Source of the DNA: Litomosoides sigmodontis
Lineage: Eukaryota; Nematoda; Chromadorea; Rhabditida; Onchocercidae
Direction of reading: 5' to 3'
DNA: 64,000 bases
Assembly: GCA_963070105.1 (NCBI GenBank)
Contig: OY718808.1
Span: 8,375,898-8,439,897 of the forward strand
Shown: positions 32,862 to 58,100 of the stretch, piece after piece
Layout: every line of letters begins with the position of its first letter
Numbering within the stretch: position 1 is the stretch's first letter
Notes under the pieces: model-generated
What the model was told of the DNA's origin: nothing
Databases searched by the model: none
Seen by the model: the letters and a program-made list of their open reading frames with translations, nothing else
Program-made: the position numbers and the translations under genes

Positions 32862-35609
32862 GTAAGTGCAGCTATTTTTCTTTTTTTTTTGGTTAAAAAT
32901 AACAATTTGGTACTCTTTTTTTGTATGCTTATTTTTTAATTTAATTTAATTAAATTATTTGAACAGGACTTTTGGTTGATGATGGGGTAGAGTAGGGAGG
33001 ATGAAGCGAAAAAAAAAATAGCTGAAATGATAATTGAATTTTCAAACGAAAGCGGAAGTTGCAGAAAATGAGAAATGCATTTCAATTCTTGTTTTTAATG
33101 AACTTAAAATCATATACTTGATGTTTGATGCTGAAAAATAAAGTATGGAAATGAAATTTAAATGGTACAGTAATGTGGAATTATATTTAAGTAATATTGT
33201 GACTAGAAATAAGCGTTGTTGTGAGAATTATTGCAGAATTGCAATCTCTTTCTTGTACGTGTAATCCAAAATGTCATTCATTTTCCTTTTTTCCTTCTTT
33301 TCGTATTTCATAATTTCAAAATTTTATCAAAAAAAGAAAGTCAAAGAAGAAGTTTGCTGACTGATCAAAGAATAAGCTAGGTGAGCGGGAAAAAAAAAGG
33401 TTAATTAACTATTCAATTTTATAAATTCGTCGCTGAACGCTACCAATTATCTCGTCTCTCTCTTACGTGAAGTGATTTTATCATATTAATAGAAAAGTTT
33501 GTGATTAGAGTTACCTAGAAAGGAGGAAAAATATGACGCACACTGTTTGCAAATGAAATTACTGGATGGACGAAAAAATTTGCATAATATTTGCATACAA
33601 CAGAGGCTTATTAATTAAAAAAAAAAAAAGAATTCATCCTAACAATAACACCTGAACTGATCAAATTGTTCATTTATCTGCAAGGTATTCATTCCTCCTC
33701 TCCCTCTCTCCCTTCCATTCTCTCCTTTGTTTCAAAATTCATTCCTTCGCTCATTGCAAATTCTTTTATTAATACTTTTGTCTTTTTTTTTTCTTTTTGT
33801 TGTTGTTGAGGAAAGAAAGAAGAAAATTTGTTCTTTCTAAAAGAGTGAATTGGTTGAGAACGCTAAAAATAACAAAACTTTTCCTCAATTTTTTTCCATG
33901 CCTTTTTTCGCCTTTTTTAATTTTCACACATTTTAAAGCTTTTATCGGCGTGTGTGTAGCCGACTTTGATGTTTTTTGTCTCAATTTTTTGATGGAAAAT
34001 TTTTCAAAAAAAAAACCCCCGACAATTTCAAGCTTTTTTTGTTTTCGATGGTATTTGAAACGTTTGCTAATTTTTTTTTCCTGGACTGATAAATATAAGA
34101 GAAAGAAAAGAAAATTTTTGCATAATTTTGTTTTCTTTTTCGCTTATATGTGTAAGAATTAATTTGAAAAACTAACGTATTCGAAATAAATAGCCAGCTA
34201 TTAGGTAAAATAAAATTTCCTAAGTTTAATTTATAATAATAAGCAATTAATAACAATAATAATAAAATTAATTTTAAATTCGAACTAAAATTGTAACAGT
34301 AATAGTTGTGGTTTGCTTTCTGTTTTGTTTTGAAATTTCATTTAATAATTTATCATTTCAGTTTATTTTGTGACACAGTGGATGGAGGAAAAAAGGGCGA
34401 AATTTATTAGCAAAAAGAACAAATACAAATGACAGATAATTCACATTTGCTATTCAAAGTTAAATCGAATTTAATTACAGCTAACAATCGCAGTAATTCA
34501 CTGACAGTAATGAGTGTTGGTTTTTTAGAGCAAAATTTCCCTACAAATAATATGTATGAAAAAATGGATTAATTTATTCAGCAAATTCTTACTTTAATTA
34601 ACAATTGAAAAAATACACTCTTTTTTTTAAACGGAAAAATTATTTTCATTCCTAAATTTAACTTAGCATTTGTTCATTTTGATTTTGATCAATCATCGAT
34701 GTGTGCTAAAATTAATTCATCTAAATTGTTACAATTTGAAATATGCAAATTTCGCTCGCTTCACTTCCTTACCAAACAGCAGACAGTGCGACAGATCGTT
34801 GAATGAGTAATCGATCGATCGACAAATCAATTAATTTCAAATTGTGCAAAATTCGCTTTGCACTTTTTTGGATGGAAATAATTCACGCTGAAATGCTTTA
34901 GTATGGCTGTTCGGATAGGTAACATTTACGTGTTGCGTGCACAGCAAACAAACAAGCATACGTGGATGAAATGGATTCGATCAGATTAAACAAAATTATC
35001 ATCTAATACATCAAATTTTTGTGTTAAAAAAGATTTCAAAAAGAAAGAAAGAGATTGTAGGAGAGGGAAAGCGAGAGAGGGAGAGGAGGGAAAACAAAAG
35101 AAAGCACGCGAAGAGACGCATCATTTTCCAATTGCTAATGTAAGAAAATAAATGAATGATATAATATTTGTGGAATTTCAAAAATCTTCCCAGCAATTTT
35201 GCCATCTCAAATAGAAAGAACAGAAAAGGAATGAATGAATGAATGAATGAATGAATGAAAGGAAGAAAGAAAGAAAAAAGAAAGAAAGGGAGGGCGAGAG
35301 AGAGAGGGGGAAAAGATGAAAGAGGGGAAAAAGGCAGGTGATGTAGGAAGAAAGGTAAGATTTGATTCAAAAATTTTCTTTCAAACATCTTAAAATGTTA
35401 GCTAACAATTTGCTCCTTTCCAATACAATATTTTTCATTTTTGAATTTCTAATTTTTCTTCCTTTCACTGAAAATGTTAAAAATGTTCAGTGAAGCATCA
35501 ATTAAGCAGGATGAGTCATGCTAATGGTATGCACATTTATCGGTATTTCTGTTTATATCTATTTACATCACACTTTTTCGATCTTCATGATAACTATGTA
35601 CGTGTGCAT

Positions 35610-35702
35610 GTGTATGTGTGTGTGTGTGTGTGTGCGTGTCAGTCTGTCTGTCTGTCTGCACACCGCACACACACACACATATATATATATATATACATAT
35701 AT
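35610..35702. repeat. Compound (TG)n-(GTCT)n-(CA)n-(TA)n microsatellite
   Basis: Four repeat types in direct succession, with TG and CA arms able to pair with each other across the GTCT spacer. Confidence 0.9.
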
Positions 35703-36247
35703 TTGTATCAAAATTTTAAAATATTCAAAAGATTCAAGAACATCAATTTGGCATAGCAATTTCTTTTTTTTCATCTTATACATACATGTATCTGTGTGCG
35801 TAGGTGTATATGATTAAAATTCTCTAAATGCTATTAATAATATTTTAAATTAGAAGTGGAAAAAACGGAATGTACAAAGAGAGGGAAGAGAGAGAGAGGG
35901 AGAGAAAGAAAGAGAAAAAGGTATCTTGTTTTTTTGCAAAAAAATTTTTCAACCTTAATTGTCGTAAGGAACTGCTTGACTGCATTGCTTACATGCATAT
36001 ATTTATGAATCGGAATTTTGGATGTAATTTTATTTCGTAAATGAAAATTCACTTAATTTTGGATGATACTGTGAAAGAAGATGGTAACTTTTGCTAACAT
36101 TTGAGCAAATTCAAAATTCGACGCAAGCATAGGTTCATTTAATTGATTGATGAAGTGATACGTCGAAAGAGGAATGTGACGTAAGCAATAGGTCAGTTGT
36201 TAAACTGCCAACATTGTGTGGTTGTTAGTTTCAAAAGACGAAAAGGC

Positions 36248-36297
36248 AAGTAAATAAGTAAACAAGTAAGTAAGTAAGTAAGTTAGTTAGTTAGTTG
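36248..36297. repeat. Tetranucleotide repeat AAGT to AGTT
   Basis: AAGTAAAT, AAGT and then TTAG units in a row, showing a unit change inside one short array. Confidence 0.85.
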
Positions 36298-38291
36298 GCA
36301 TGCATTTCACTTATCGCATTGATGGCTATGCACTGTCTTATTAAGCATATTATCATTTTGTTTTCTTGAATTTAACTGACTAGCATTGACTACGATCGGT
36401 TTACATTTAAATTAATTTCTAACTATCAATGCTTACTGAGTATCCATAACCACGCTAAGTTGACAGAGTTAGCTAGAGAGTTCGACTCTCGAACACATTA
36501 TCAAAAATTTCTTTTTTCTCCTGTTATTGTTGGATAAATGAATTTGAAATAAATAAACTTGTTTGAGTTATAGTTAATGGAATTATTAGGCAAAATTATG
36601 GTGCATTTGTGCTGGCGCATTAATTTCATCAATAACATTCTACATTAATATTATTATTTGATTGCATTTAATTAGGCAAAATCATTAAAAATGAGGAAAT
36701 AATTATTTCCGTTATCATTTTGTTCCATTATTTTTCAGTATTGTCGTGAAATTCACTCAAATTTTATTGCTATAGCAAAGGATGAAGAGGAAATGGAAGA
36801 AGAAGGAAAGAGTGAGGGAATTTTCCAACCAATTCCATTTGATTTTTTCAAGATAACAAAATGAAATAAAAATTAAAAATGCACTAAAATTATGCAAATG
36901 AAATTACTCATCTGACATTGAATGTGTGTGTGTGGTAAACGTATATGAAAGATAATTAGTTGAGGATAGCAAATGAATAATTAATTTAATAATTAAATTC
37001 TCAGTTACCCTCGGTGTCTACATCATTTGACAATTGGCAAAGATGTTAGTTGTCCTGTACACATACCATTTGCTTCACTTTCATTTCAAAAATTGCAAAT
37101 GATTGAAGCGGTGCAACAACCTTTGATAGTTAAATAAACAAACTGTTCATGTGACTTATGCAAATGTTTTCTGCTATTAAATGAATTATTTTAATTTAAT
37201 AGCTTTTTTTTTTTCAAATGGCAGAAGAAATAATTTCCAATTCTTTCGCTCTCTTTCAAAAATTACTAAAGCATCACGCATCAAATTTAGCTCGTTTTGC
37301 TTTACATCGAAAAAATAATTGTTTGTAATGTTCTGAGCCACAAATTATGCATAACATTTTGAACGCTATCTCTTCCACTTTTTCCCATTTCATCTTTCCT
37401 CACATTTCTTCCACCAATTGAAATCTTACAGTTCCAATCAAATCGAGCAATATTTATCAGAATTTATTTTCACGCTCTAAAAATAGCATTATTCATTGCT
37501 AATAGAGATGACCTCTGTCCATATCTTTCTTACCATCTCTCTTTCTCTCTCTCTTCTCTCTCCTAAACGGTAATAATTTTCCAATAATTGCATGGATTTT
37601 CTCTCAACGAGGAATTTAGCAAATGTCTTTCGGGAGAGATTACACAAGAATTGAGTGAAGCAACTGAAGTGCGATCAGATTGACTGGAAGAAATTCTCAT
37701 CGCATGCAAGCGATGTGCATTTCAATGTTAAAGTTTCATGGATTTTTTGTGTGAATTTTTTTTTTTTTTTTTTTTGAGAAATAAAGAAGAAAGGCTGAAA
37801 TCGAAGATGAAATGAAATTTTATCTTTCGTTTGCTTTCTTCTTATTTAATTGTTGGAGAAATTTTTTCGTTCCAAAATAATTTTGAATTGAATTGGTTTA
37901 ACGAGTGCTTGCACATCTACCTTTTCTGCAGTTATCGCACAAATATTAAAATTATTTATAAAATTTTTGATGAATTATAATAAACACTTTGCATGTTTCA
38001 TTTTGAAAATTGTTTGAGTGTGCGAAGTTTTTGCGGGAAAAAAGAGGAAAATTGAACAGTTAAATGCATGCACTATTAATGACTTTTTATTATATTTCAT
38101 GCATCTTTTAGATTTCGTTAAATCGAAGAGGAAAAAAAAACAACCAAAAGATGAAATGCAACAAATTCTTGTAATCGTCAAATTTTTACAGACATTTGTA
38201 AGTAAGTACAAATGACTTAAATTTTTTTTTCAAATGAATTAAGCAACAACATAGACGTGCCGGTGTATTGTTGTTTGTATTTCCAGGATGG

Positions 38292-38292
<1 letters not shown>

Positions 38293-38360
<68 letters not shown>
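38293..38360. repeat. (AC)n microsatellite
   Basis: 34 uninterrupted AC units. Confidence 0.97.
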
Positions 38361-38364
<4 letters not shown>

Positions 38365-40182
38365 GTTTCCTTCTTCTCTGAATGTTTCGATTTGATTTTC
38401 ATTTTTATCCTTCCACTTGCTATTTTTTTTGTATGACAAAAGTAGTGCACACTGACTGTATTTTGATAGTGCTATTATCACGCATCCGAACATCCACGCA
38501 CACGTGTGTTTACGTGCACTGCAAGCATGTGGAAAAGGATTGCATTTTTGGGCAAAAGCTAAAGTTTTGTCAGTGCTAATAGAATTGAATTTAACGTTTA
38601 CGATCTAATAAAATTCATTTTGTTGCACTTAAAATTTTCATAATATTATTAAAAAAATATGGCAACAAATTTTGACTTCATAGGATGCGCCACTCACTTG
38701 CTGAAGCATCTAGCAGATTACGTGTTCTCTCTCTCTTTTTTCTTCAACGTTTTTCTTCACATAATTTTTTTTTTTTGCTTAATTTTTTTTCACTGTAATA
38801 TAATGGATGACAATATTTACGGCACATCGTTCGCTTCTCTAACAGCTGTAATTAATGTGAGAAACGAACGAAAGCACAAAGTTTTCTTTTTCATCCTTTC
38901 TATTCCATAAACATATCGGTTTTTTTTTCTTGAAATTGAAGCTGAACAAAGCTGGAAAGTTGAAATGGCAAAGTTTCATTGTTGCTCTTACTATCTCGTT
39001 AGGGCATTTAGTAAATTTTTAACTGTGAAAGATATTCAATTTAAACTTTTTGAATAGTTTTATGAATATTATCAAGTATTGTATTATTTCTTAATTTCAA
39101 ATTATTACTGTTATCATTGTTTCATTTCCTATTTCTTACCGTGTAAATGCAATAGTTTTAGAAGTTTGTCTTAACACTTTCCTTATTTTGTATTTTCTCC
39201 TTGGTTTTTTTTTGCTGTAATACAGTATGTAGGAGATGATGTGGGCATAATGAGGTAAGCAACATGTGCAATATCTGTTTAAATTTGCTGCAATAATTTT
39301 TCAAATTTTATCAAATTAATAATTACATTTAATGATTGATGAGAAAATAGTCAGTTAAGAAAATAGCGAAAGGTGCGACAGCGACAACTGAACACTGTCC
39401 TTGCATACGCCACCAGGAACATTCGTTGTTTTCCTTTTTTTAACAAATTTTTTTTTTCGTTCATATTTATGGTTTATATGTTATGTGCAATTCAAACATC
39501 TCTATGATCAATATTTTCACTCGTATTTCATTTCCATTTCGTATATATTCATGTTATTCATTCATATATCCCAATTTTCGCACACGAGTGCCGAGGATAA
39601 TTTGAAACATTTTTCATCTGTTTCTCTGGCATTTCTTATTAGAATTGTTTATAGTTATATTTCACTAATCATTTATCTCCCACTGTAAGGATAATGTTGT
39701 GGTAGCATAAACCATTCCACTGGTCAGTAAAAATTCAATAGTTGAAAAAAACTCATTAAAAAAGGTAGTAGCATTCATAGAATTATAATTGCAACATTAA
39801 TTGCCCTTTTTCCTCTTGAACTAAGCATTCTAGCAGTATTGCAATAATAATTTACTAATTAACGACTTATTGATGAAATTTGATTACGAAATTAATAATT
39901 ATTTGATGCGTCGTAGACCATTCTACCTTGCCTGCAACATTTTTCGCCGATCAATGGGCAGAGCATTTCAGTGCGCAACTGATGACCATGAACATGCGAA
40001 ATATTAAAATGACAAAAAAAAAAAGAAAACAAAAAGAGAAAGAGGGAAAGGAGGAAAACCTTGAAGATACTAAACATTGGCACAGAATCATTGCGACGAG
40101 CAAAAAATCAAGTATACAAATCCTCTGTGAAATTTTCAATTTTAATTTAGAATTAGGAAGAGAACGAGAAATGATAAGCTTA

Positions 40183-40184
<2 letters not shown>
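38361..40184. other. No gene seen
   Basis: No exon supported. A 30-nt segment at 39229-39258 has an acceptor-like TAATACAG before it and GTAAGC after it, but nothing else connects to it. Confidence 0.5.
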
Positions 40185-40259
<75 letters not shown>

Positions 40260-40264
40260 ACACA

Positions 40265-40301
<37 letters not shown>
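40185..40301. repeat. (CA)n microsatellite
   Basis: About 117 bp of CA with a few single-base changes (CGCA, CATA). Confidence 0.97.
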
Positions 40302-40302
<1 letters not shown>

Positions 40303-43169
40303 AGCCATTGTCGCTAAACCTACCTAACTTCTTCCTTCAGTTTTTTTTTTCGGCATTTAAGTAACGTTGACTAACTCAATAATATGAAATAATTTTTTTC
40401 TTTTAAAGCAAAAAATGGCTTAAGCTTCTATCGCGCATTTGACGGGAAGATCAGTTCCGATCGCAAAAATCTTCCATTCAATTCTTTTCAGTCTTTTTTT
40501 TTTGGCCTAAAATTCGACAATATTCATGTAATTGATGCAATATAATGCGAATATGTGGGTCAATTGTTTCACATATTTGCTTTAAAAAAAACCACCGTCT
40601 TCGTCTCCTTTAAATTGTTATTTGCAATTTTTGAAATTCATTATTAATTTGCAAAAATGTATGGTATGAATAATTCATTGATGTGTAATTTCAGAAATTC
40701 CTTAGCATAATTATTGATAATGCACTGCGCCTATGCATATGCCTTTGCTTACTTAGAAACAATTTTTTTTTCGCTTATTCGAAAAGAATTTGTTTTGAAA
40801 TTGTTACAGATTTGAGGAGTGAACAGCGAAGATGACAGCAGTAAATGGTTTTTTTTTTTATTATTTTTGCTAATCAAAAAATAATTATTTTGAAAATTTT
40901 ATTTTCATCTATTCTGTATGCTAAATTTTTTCATGATGTTTTTTTTAAGAAAATGCAAAATTTTTAATCAATATTTATGCGCTTTTTTTAAAGCTTAAAT
41001 TAGCTAAAGTGTTGCAATCTAATTTAGCTCTTTGTTTGTGTTGGTTTAAACCATGTCCTTCCAACATTTTTCTCTCTATCTCTTTTTCTCCCTTTTCAAT
41101 CCCTTAATTTACCAAAATTATCATCTAAGAAAAAAAAATTTTTTTTTTAAGTTTAACCGCAAATTTACTGTAATTTATCCTTGAATGCCTCAATGTCTTA
41201 TAGTTGTTATCCGTCAAATTTGACACCTTAAATGGCCAAACTCACATTCTATCGCATTCACATCTCTTCTTTCATCTCTTTTCAATTTCAATGAAAGAAA
41301 AGGAAATAGAAACTGACCACTGGTCTGACTGCATTGTGGTGTGTTTTTTGCCGCCTCTCCACTTCCTTGCGGTAATGGACGAAAAAATAGAAAGTGTTAA
41401 TGATTACCTGAAATAACCAATTGTTTTTTCATTCTTAATATTATATCTCATAACAAAAATATTACAATTTGAATTATATTAATTAAAAGCTTGAAATTCG
41501 TAAATATTTAACAGAATTTTATGAATTGGAACACCATTAAATTATCGTTTCAAATTTCAATAATTGCATTCTAAAAGCATTTTTACCTTCTACTACTAAT
41601 TGGCAATTCTTCCTAACTGGCATCTCATCCCAGTTAATTGTTCAACTTAACTTTAAATTACTTACAACGAGTGAGATGTAAGTGTAGCTTCAAGTAAGCC
41701 ACTTCCTCCTCCAACCTCCTGTAAAGCGGAATTGCTAACTTCAACGATACCGATATTTTCATTTCCATTCTATTCTGATAATTCCCTCATTTTTCATGAA
41801 AAGTACTTTGAGTAAATTATACGATGGGAAATGTATTTTTTTGTTACAGTAAGCTGTTACAGGTAGATGAAAAGATTTTTTGACTGAGTGAGGTGAGCAC
41901 CTTCTGGTCGAAATCTCCGATGGGCGAACGAACCTGCCTGTTCCTCGTTTCATATTTGTGAAATATTCCAATAGTTAATATTTTTATCCACTCATTGGGC
42001 TAATTTCATCTCTTTTTTATTGTAATTAATTGTTTAGAAAAATTTGCATTAATAAATCAAACACTTTCTCTGCAAATTTAAACTATAAAAGTTGTCAAGA
42101 AGATTTTCATAATATTTTCCATTTTATTTCTCTTTAAATTACAATTTCAATATAATCATATTTGCTTGAAAAGTTAAAAGTAAAAAGTTTTCCTATCATA
42201 TTTTTCTTCATTAATCCAATACTTACCGAACAACATTTAAATTAGTGTAATTTTGCTTTGAAATTTTAATGAAAAATGAGAGAATTTTCAGTCTTTTGTG
42301 TATTTATTCGAATAACATACTATTATTCTGTTTGTATTCCATAAACTTGTTGTCTCCTCATTTTACAAGTAAATCGGAGAGAGACTCGGAACGAGAGAGG
42401 GAGAAAGAGAGAGAGAGAGAGAGGAAGAGAGGGACAGAAATGCTGCCATTTTACGTTGGATGGAGATGACCAAAAGAAATTGCCATGACAGTGATAGGAA
42501 AGCATAAATTATAGCTTACTTATTTTTATAATTTTTCACTTTACAAACAATATTTTCCATTGATTCTGTTGTGTATGTTTTTTATTTTTTTTTTTTTGCT
42601 TTTTAATTTTACTCACAAAAAAGTTAGGCGAAATACTTCATCGTGCAAGATATGACGCTATGCAACTTTTTGGTTTCAAATAATGTATTTTAGAGGAGCA
42701 TGGAGTAACTTAATTATAATATAGTGTTGATAGTTTGCCTCTTCTTTGAAGATGTGTGATTGTCCGTAAATTAAATTTTTACACAATATTATGAACTTAA
42801 TTTCAATATTATATACTTTAATATTATAAAATTGCCTTCTTTGGCAAAAATCGTCAAGCAACATGGAACGACGATAAATGCCCTCTCTCTCAAAAAAAAA
42901 AAAAAAAACAAAAGAAACCATCTAATTCATAAATTCGCATTAAAATTTTAGACATTTTTTTCTGTCTGATTTTTAGGATTGACCTTTTGTGAATTGCTAG
43001 TTGCCTATTTATTGTTAACTCATTTTGTGATTTTTGCAAACTCTTCCTTCTTTTCTCCCACCGTTTCATGCAATTGTGTCTGCTTTTTTTCCCCCCTCCT
43101 TCCTTCCTTTCACATTCCTCTTCCTCTCGTAAATTATCCGTTTTGCAACGAAACGTGTCATTATTTCAG
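40302..43169. other. No gene confirmed
   Basis: A minus-strand frame at 41971-41759 starting with ATG reads protein-like in its first half (GTGRFVRPSEISTRRC, SPHSVKKSFHLPVTAYC). It has no upstream promoter, splice or poly(A) support. A GA microsatellite lies at about 42377-42435. Confidence 0.4.
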
Positions 43170-43253
43170 GATCATCTTTTCGTGAAGGAAACAGCTCAAA
43201 AAGAAATCGAACAATTGCAAAACACAATTCGCCATTATTTCATTACCGTATAA
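43170..43253 (+). CDS. Candidate terminal exon, coiled-coil-like, unknown gene
   Basis: TTATTTCAG ends at 43169 and is followed by 27 codons, DHLFVKETAQKEIEQLQNTI then RHYFITV, and TAA at 43251. AATAAA follows 39 nt later (43292). The residues have heptad-like hydrophobic spacing. Acceptor, protein-like content and poly(A) signal together make this the best isolated exon in the gene-poor middle of the window. Upstream exons were not found and the family is not recognised. Confidence 0.35.
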   Translation, partial: DHLFVKETAQKEIEQLQNTIRHYFITV

Positions 43254-43297
43254 ATCGCATAAGCAACAATAGATGTTAAAGGATGCGGAAAAATAAA

Positions 43298-55087
<11,790 letters not shown>

Positions 55088-55121
55088 GGATACTCTTTTG
55101 AAATGACCGAAGATAGTGAAG
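55088..55121 (+). other. crm-1: 34-nt microexon of the CRIM1-like gene
   Basis: A pyrimidine-rich acceptor ending TTCTTAG, then GYSFEMTEDSE plus one base, then donor GTACAG. It leaves phase 1, exactly what the next exon (55819) needs, giving SEEMWPENCLKAKC. This corresponds to the stretch before the first CPEDS motif in CRIM1. Shortness makes it the least certain exon of the gene. Confidence 0.6.
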
Positions 55122-58100
55122 GTACAGTTGGTTTACTTTCAAAATATATTGATTGCAATTTTTTTTTCTCACATCAAATTATCAGCGAGAAATGCAACAA
55201 GGGAAATTGTGGAAAAGCGGTACTATTTGCTCGGAAAAAGGAAAAAAAAGTGAAATTTGAAGTATTGTGATGTTCTTCTTTTCTCAGAGATGATGTTGTT
55301 CCGATTATTAGTAAATAGAATTGAAGCTATCAGTTAAATAATTTATCAGTTAGTAAATTGTTTGTTGAATCATCGTAGTGTGTTATATTATCATCTAATT
55401 TATGTCAATTTTTTAATGAGTACCAATTGCGCTATCATTTCAATTTTTTTTTTAAAGAGGGAAATTTGAAAAATTCAATCGATTGAAACATCCAACGTGT
55501 GTTTCTTTCATTATTCAAATTAAAAGACTGATTTACTGATTTAATATTCACGTACGTGCAACAATGATGAAGAAGCAAAACACATTCATTTATTTTCATC
55601 GTTGTCTAAATGCTCGCGCTAGTTTGAAGTACTAATTCGTTTACAGTATTTCTCCTATAATCATCCTGTTTTTACAGTATAATTCTAAATAAAATTAAAC
55701 TATCGTATTACTTCCTTTTGTCACTTTCATGCTTTGCATGTAATGAATACTTCGCAATTGTAGTTTTATTGCATAAAAGTTCATTTATTAAAAGCTTTTA
55801 ATTGCTATATTGTTATAGAAATGTGGCCGGAGAACTGCTTGAAAGCGAAATGTGACATGGTATATTTGCATAAATGTCCGGAGGATTCTCGTTTAGTAAT
55901 ACCGCCACCACCACCTGGTGAATGTTGCGCACCGCCTGGTGAATGTCACTGTGATGTACAGGTTGATTTTTTTCCCTTAAACAAAGTAAAACGAGATCGA
56001 AAAGAAATTACTGAGAGATAGTGAAAGAAAAAACACGGCTAAAACGGTAGGTGTGAGAAGTTGAAATGTATGAAGTTTGAAATTTAGGATACATTCTTCC
56101 TATCATTTGAGAGCAACAAATGCCACTGAAATACACGCACTATGTGTTTCAACTTGAGCATTAGTACAATTGGTTAGAATAGGTTGTGCAAATAAAATTA
56201 TGCAAATTTATGTGCATTTAAATTAACTCAAGTGTTACAGTTCAATTATAGCTAATGTACTTCTACCAAAATTGATAAAGTGCCAAAAAGTTGATATTCT
56301 TTTTCACAGCTCAATAAAATTTCTCAACAATTGATATGATGTTGTAGAAATGCTATGCATTAGTACCGGTATGTGAAAAAGGCCTTGAACGAGTTCTCGT
56401 AAGAAAAGGTATCAATGAACCAGGTCATTGTTGTGATATCTTTCGATGCAAAAAACCAGGTTAGTTATAATTTTTTCTAGCATTCAGTCAATAATTCATA
56501 TAAATAGTTCTGAAAGAAGAAATTGCAAATTAAAAAAAAATTAATTCACTTCTTTTTTTTCGTCATCTTTTTTCCTCATTTTCCTCATCTATGTGATAAT
56601 TTTATTTACAGAGTTGCAATGCGAAAACGTACACTGTGATCGTCATTTTTTGGATTACAACGAGGAGGAATGTCCTGATGACAGTATTCGAACAGCTAGC
56701 TATGTGCCAGCTGGAACTTGCTGTCCAATTAGTTCTGAGTAAACTTTAATTTATTTGCTTATTACTGTCTGTCAAATTTGCAAGCAAACATATGTGATAA
56801 ATTAGTATGATGGAAAGATAATACAAAAGTGAAATGTATGATAGAGTAGAGTGATATGTAATTAGATTGTAATAATCGTTTTTTAAACAAACAGTTTTAT
56901 CAGTTGACAGTTGAAATGTCATTAGTGATAATATAATGTGTCTGCGTGTGTATGTGTGTATTGTGTATGTGTGTGTGTGTGCGTGTGTGTGTGTGTGTGT
57001 GTGTGAAGAATTCATAACTCAAATTTTTTTCATATTTTTAAACAAGTTGAAAAATTTGATCAACAAAACGTACTAGCAATTACAATAAAATATTGCAGAT
57101 GTCGGTGCCGTGCATCAATTTGCATACCTGCATCATGTCCCGAAGGTCAAAAGGTGAAAATCTTACTAAAAGGTACAGTACTTTACTTTTTTTTTGAAGA
57201 TGAAAAAAACAAACGAAATATCAATTTCAATTATTATGTAGTAATTTTCTCGTTTTCTTTTTCTTCCATCAATCCACTGACTTCGCGGAAAGTAAATAAA
57301 AATGGATGAGCAATTAAAGCTATATGCATAATACTGAAAAATCAACCGAATTATGCTTAGATTATGATTAAAATTGAATTTAAAGGTGATGGAACACCTG
57401 GACGATGTTGTGATCGATTTACCTGTGAAGATGGTGATGATGTGTTGAGCGCAGATGGTAGACGATGTCCATACAACGGTGAAATGTACGATGACGGTGA
57501 GCAGTGGCATACAAATAGCTGCGAGCAGTGCAAATGTAAAGGTGGCATTGCATTGTGCAGCAAAATGACCTGTGCTAGTCCTCCATGTTAGTTTCCTTAA
57601 TAAATGAATGAAATAATTTAAAAATAAGAACTAAAATTGAAAATTTTAACTCCCAACTCACATTAACTTCATTTCTGTATTACTTATCAAGTGGTCTTGA
57701 AAACATTGGGATTTAAAATTCAGAAACAATTCACAAATCATCTTTGTTTAAATCGAAAAAAGCGATGTAAATGTACTCTATCACTGCGTTTTGTTAGCGA
57801 TGTAAATGTGCTCTATCACTGCGTTTTGTTATCAATATTTTTTTATTGGTACTTAATAGTTTTGATAATGTTATCACAAATCGATTATCAAGGAATAAGA
57901 CTAGTGGGAGTAACAGACGATGCTAATGTATAAATTAACGAATAATAAATGTTATTGCAATAAAAATTTGGATTCAGCTTTTAAAATTATTTTCAATAAA
58001 TTCATTCAAATTCACTTTTTTTTTTGTTTTTCTAAACGTATGCGATAGTCGTTCTGCCTTCTTTGACTATAAAATTTGCTGGAAATTTTATATAGTCTAA

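Larger units (their letters stand above)
32862..38292. other. Gene-poor; several simple repeats
   Basis: No exon supported. Repeats seen: a long purine-rich region at about 35038-35340 containing (GAAT)n at 35229-35258; a compound TG/GTCT/CA/TA cluster at 35610-35702; and a tetranucleotide run at 36248-36297 that changes from AAGT to AGTT units. Confidence 0.5.

Noticed and set aside
36460..36500. TTCGA with flanking GAGAG/CTCTC, like a tRNA T-arm
   Set aside because: Loop and stem lengths are wrong and no acceptor, D or anticodon arms are present.
39229..39258. 30-nt segment flanked by TACAG and GTAAGC
   Set aside because: No partner exon, recognisable residues or phase support; such flanks occur by chance in this much sequence.
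57691..57933. 80-codon frame between two CRIM1-like exons
   Set aside because: It lies wholly in an intron, is partly made by the 35-bp duplication and begins from a non-ATG codon.
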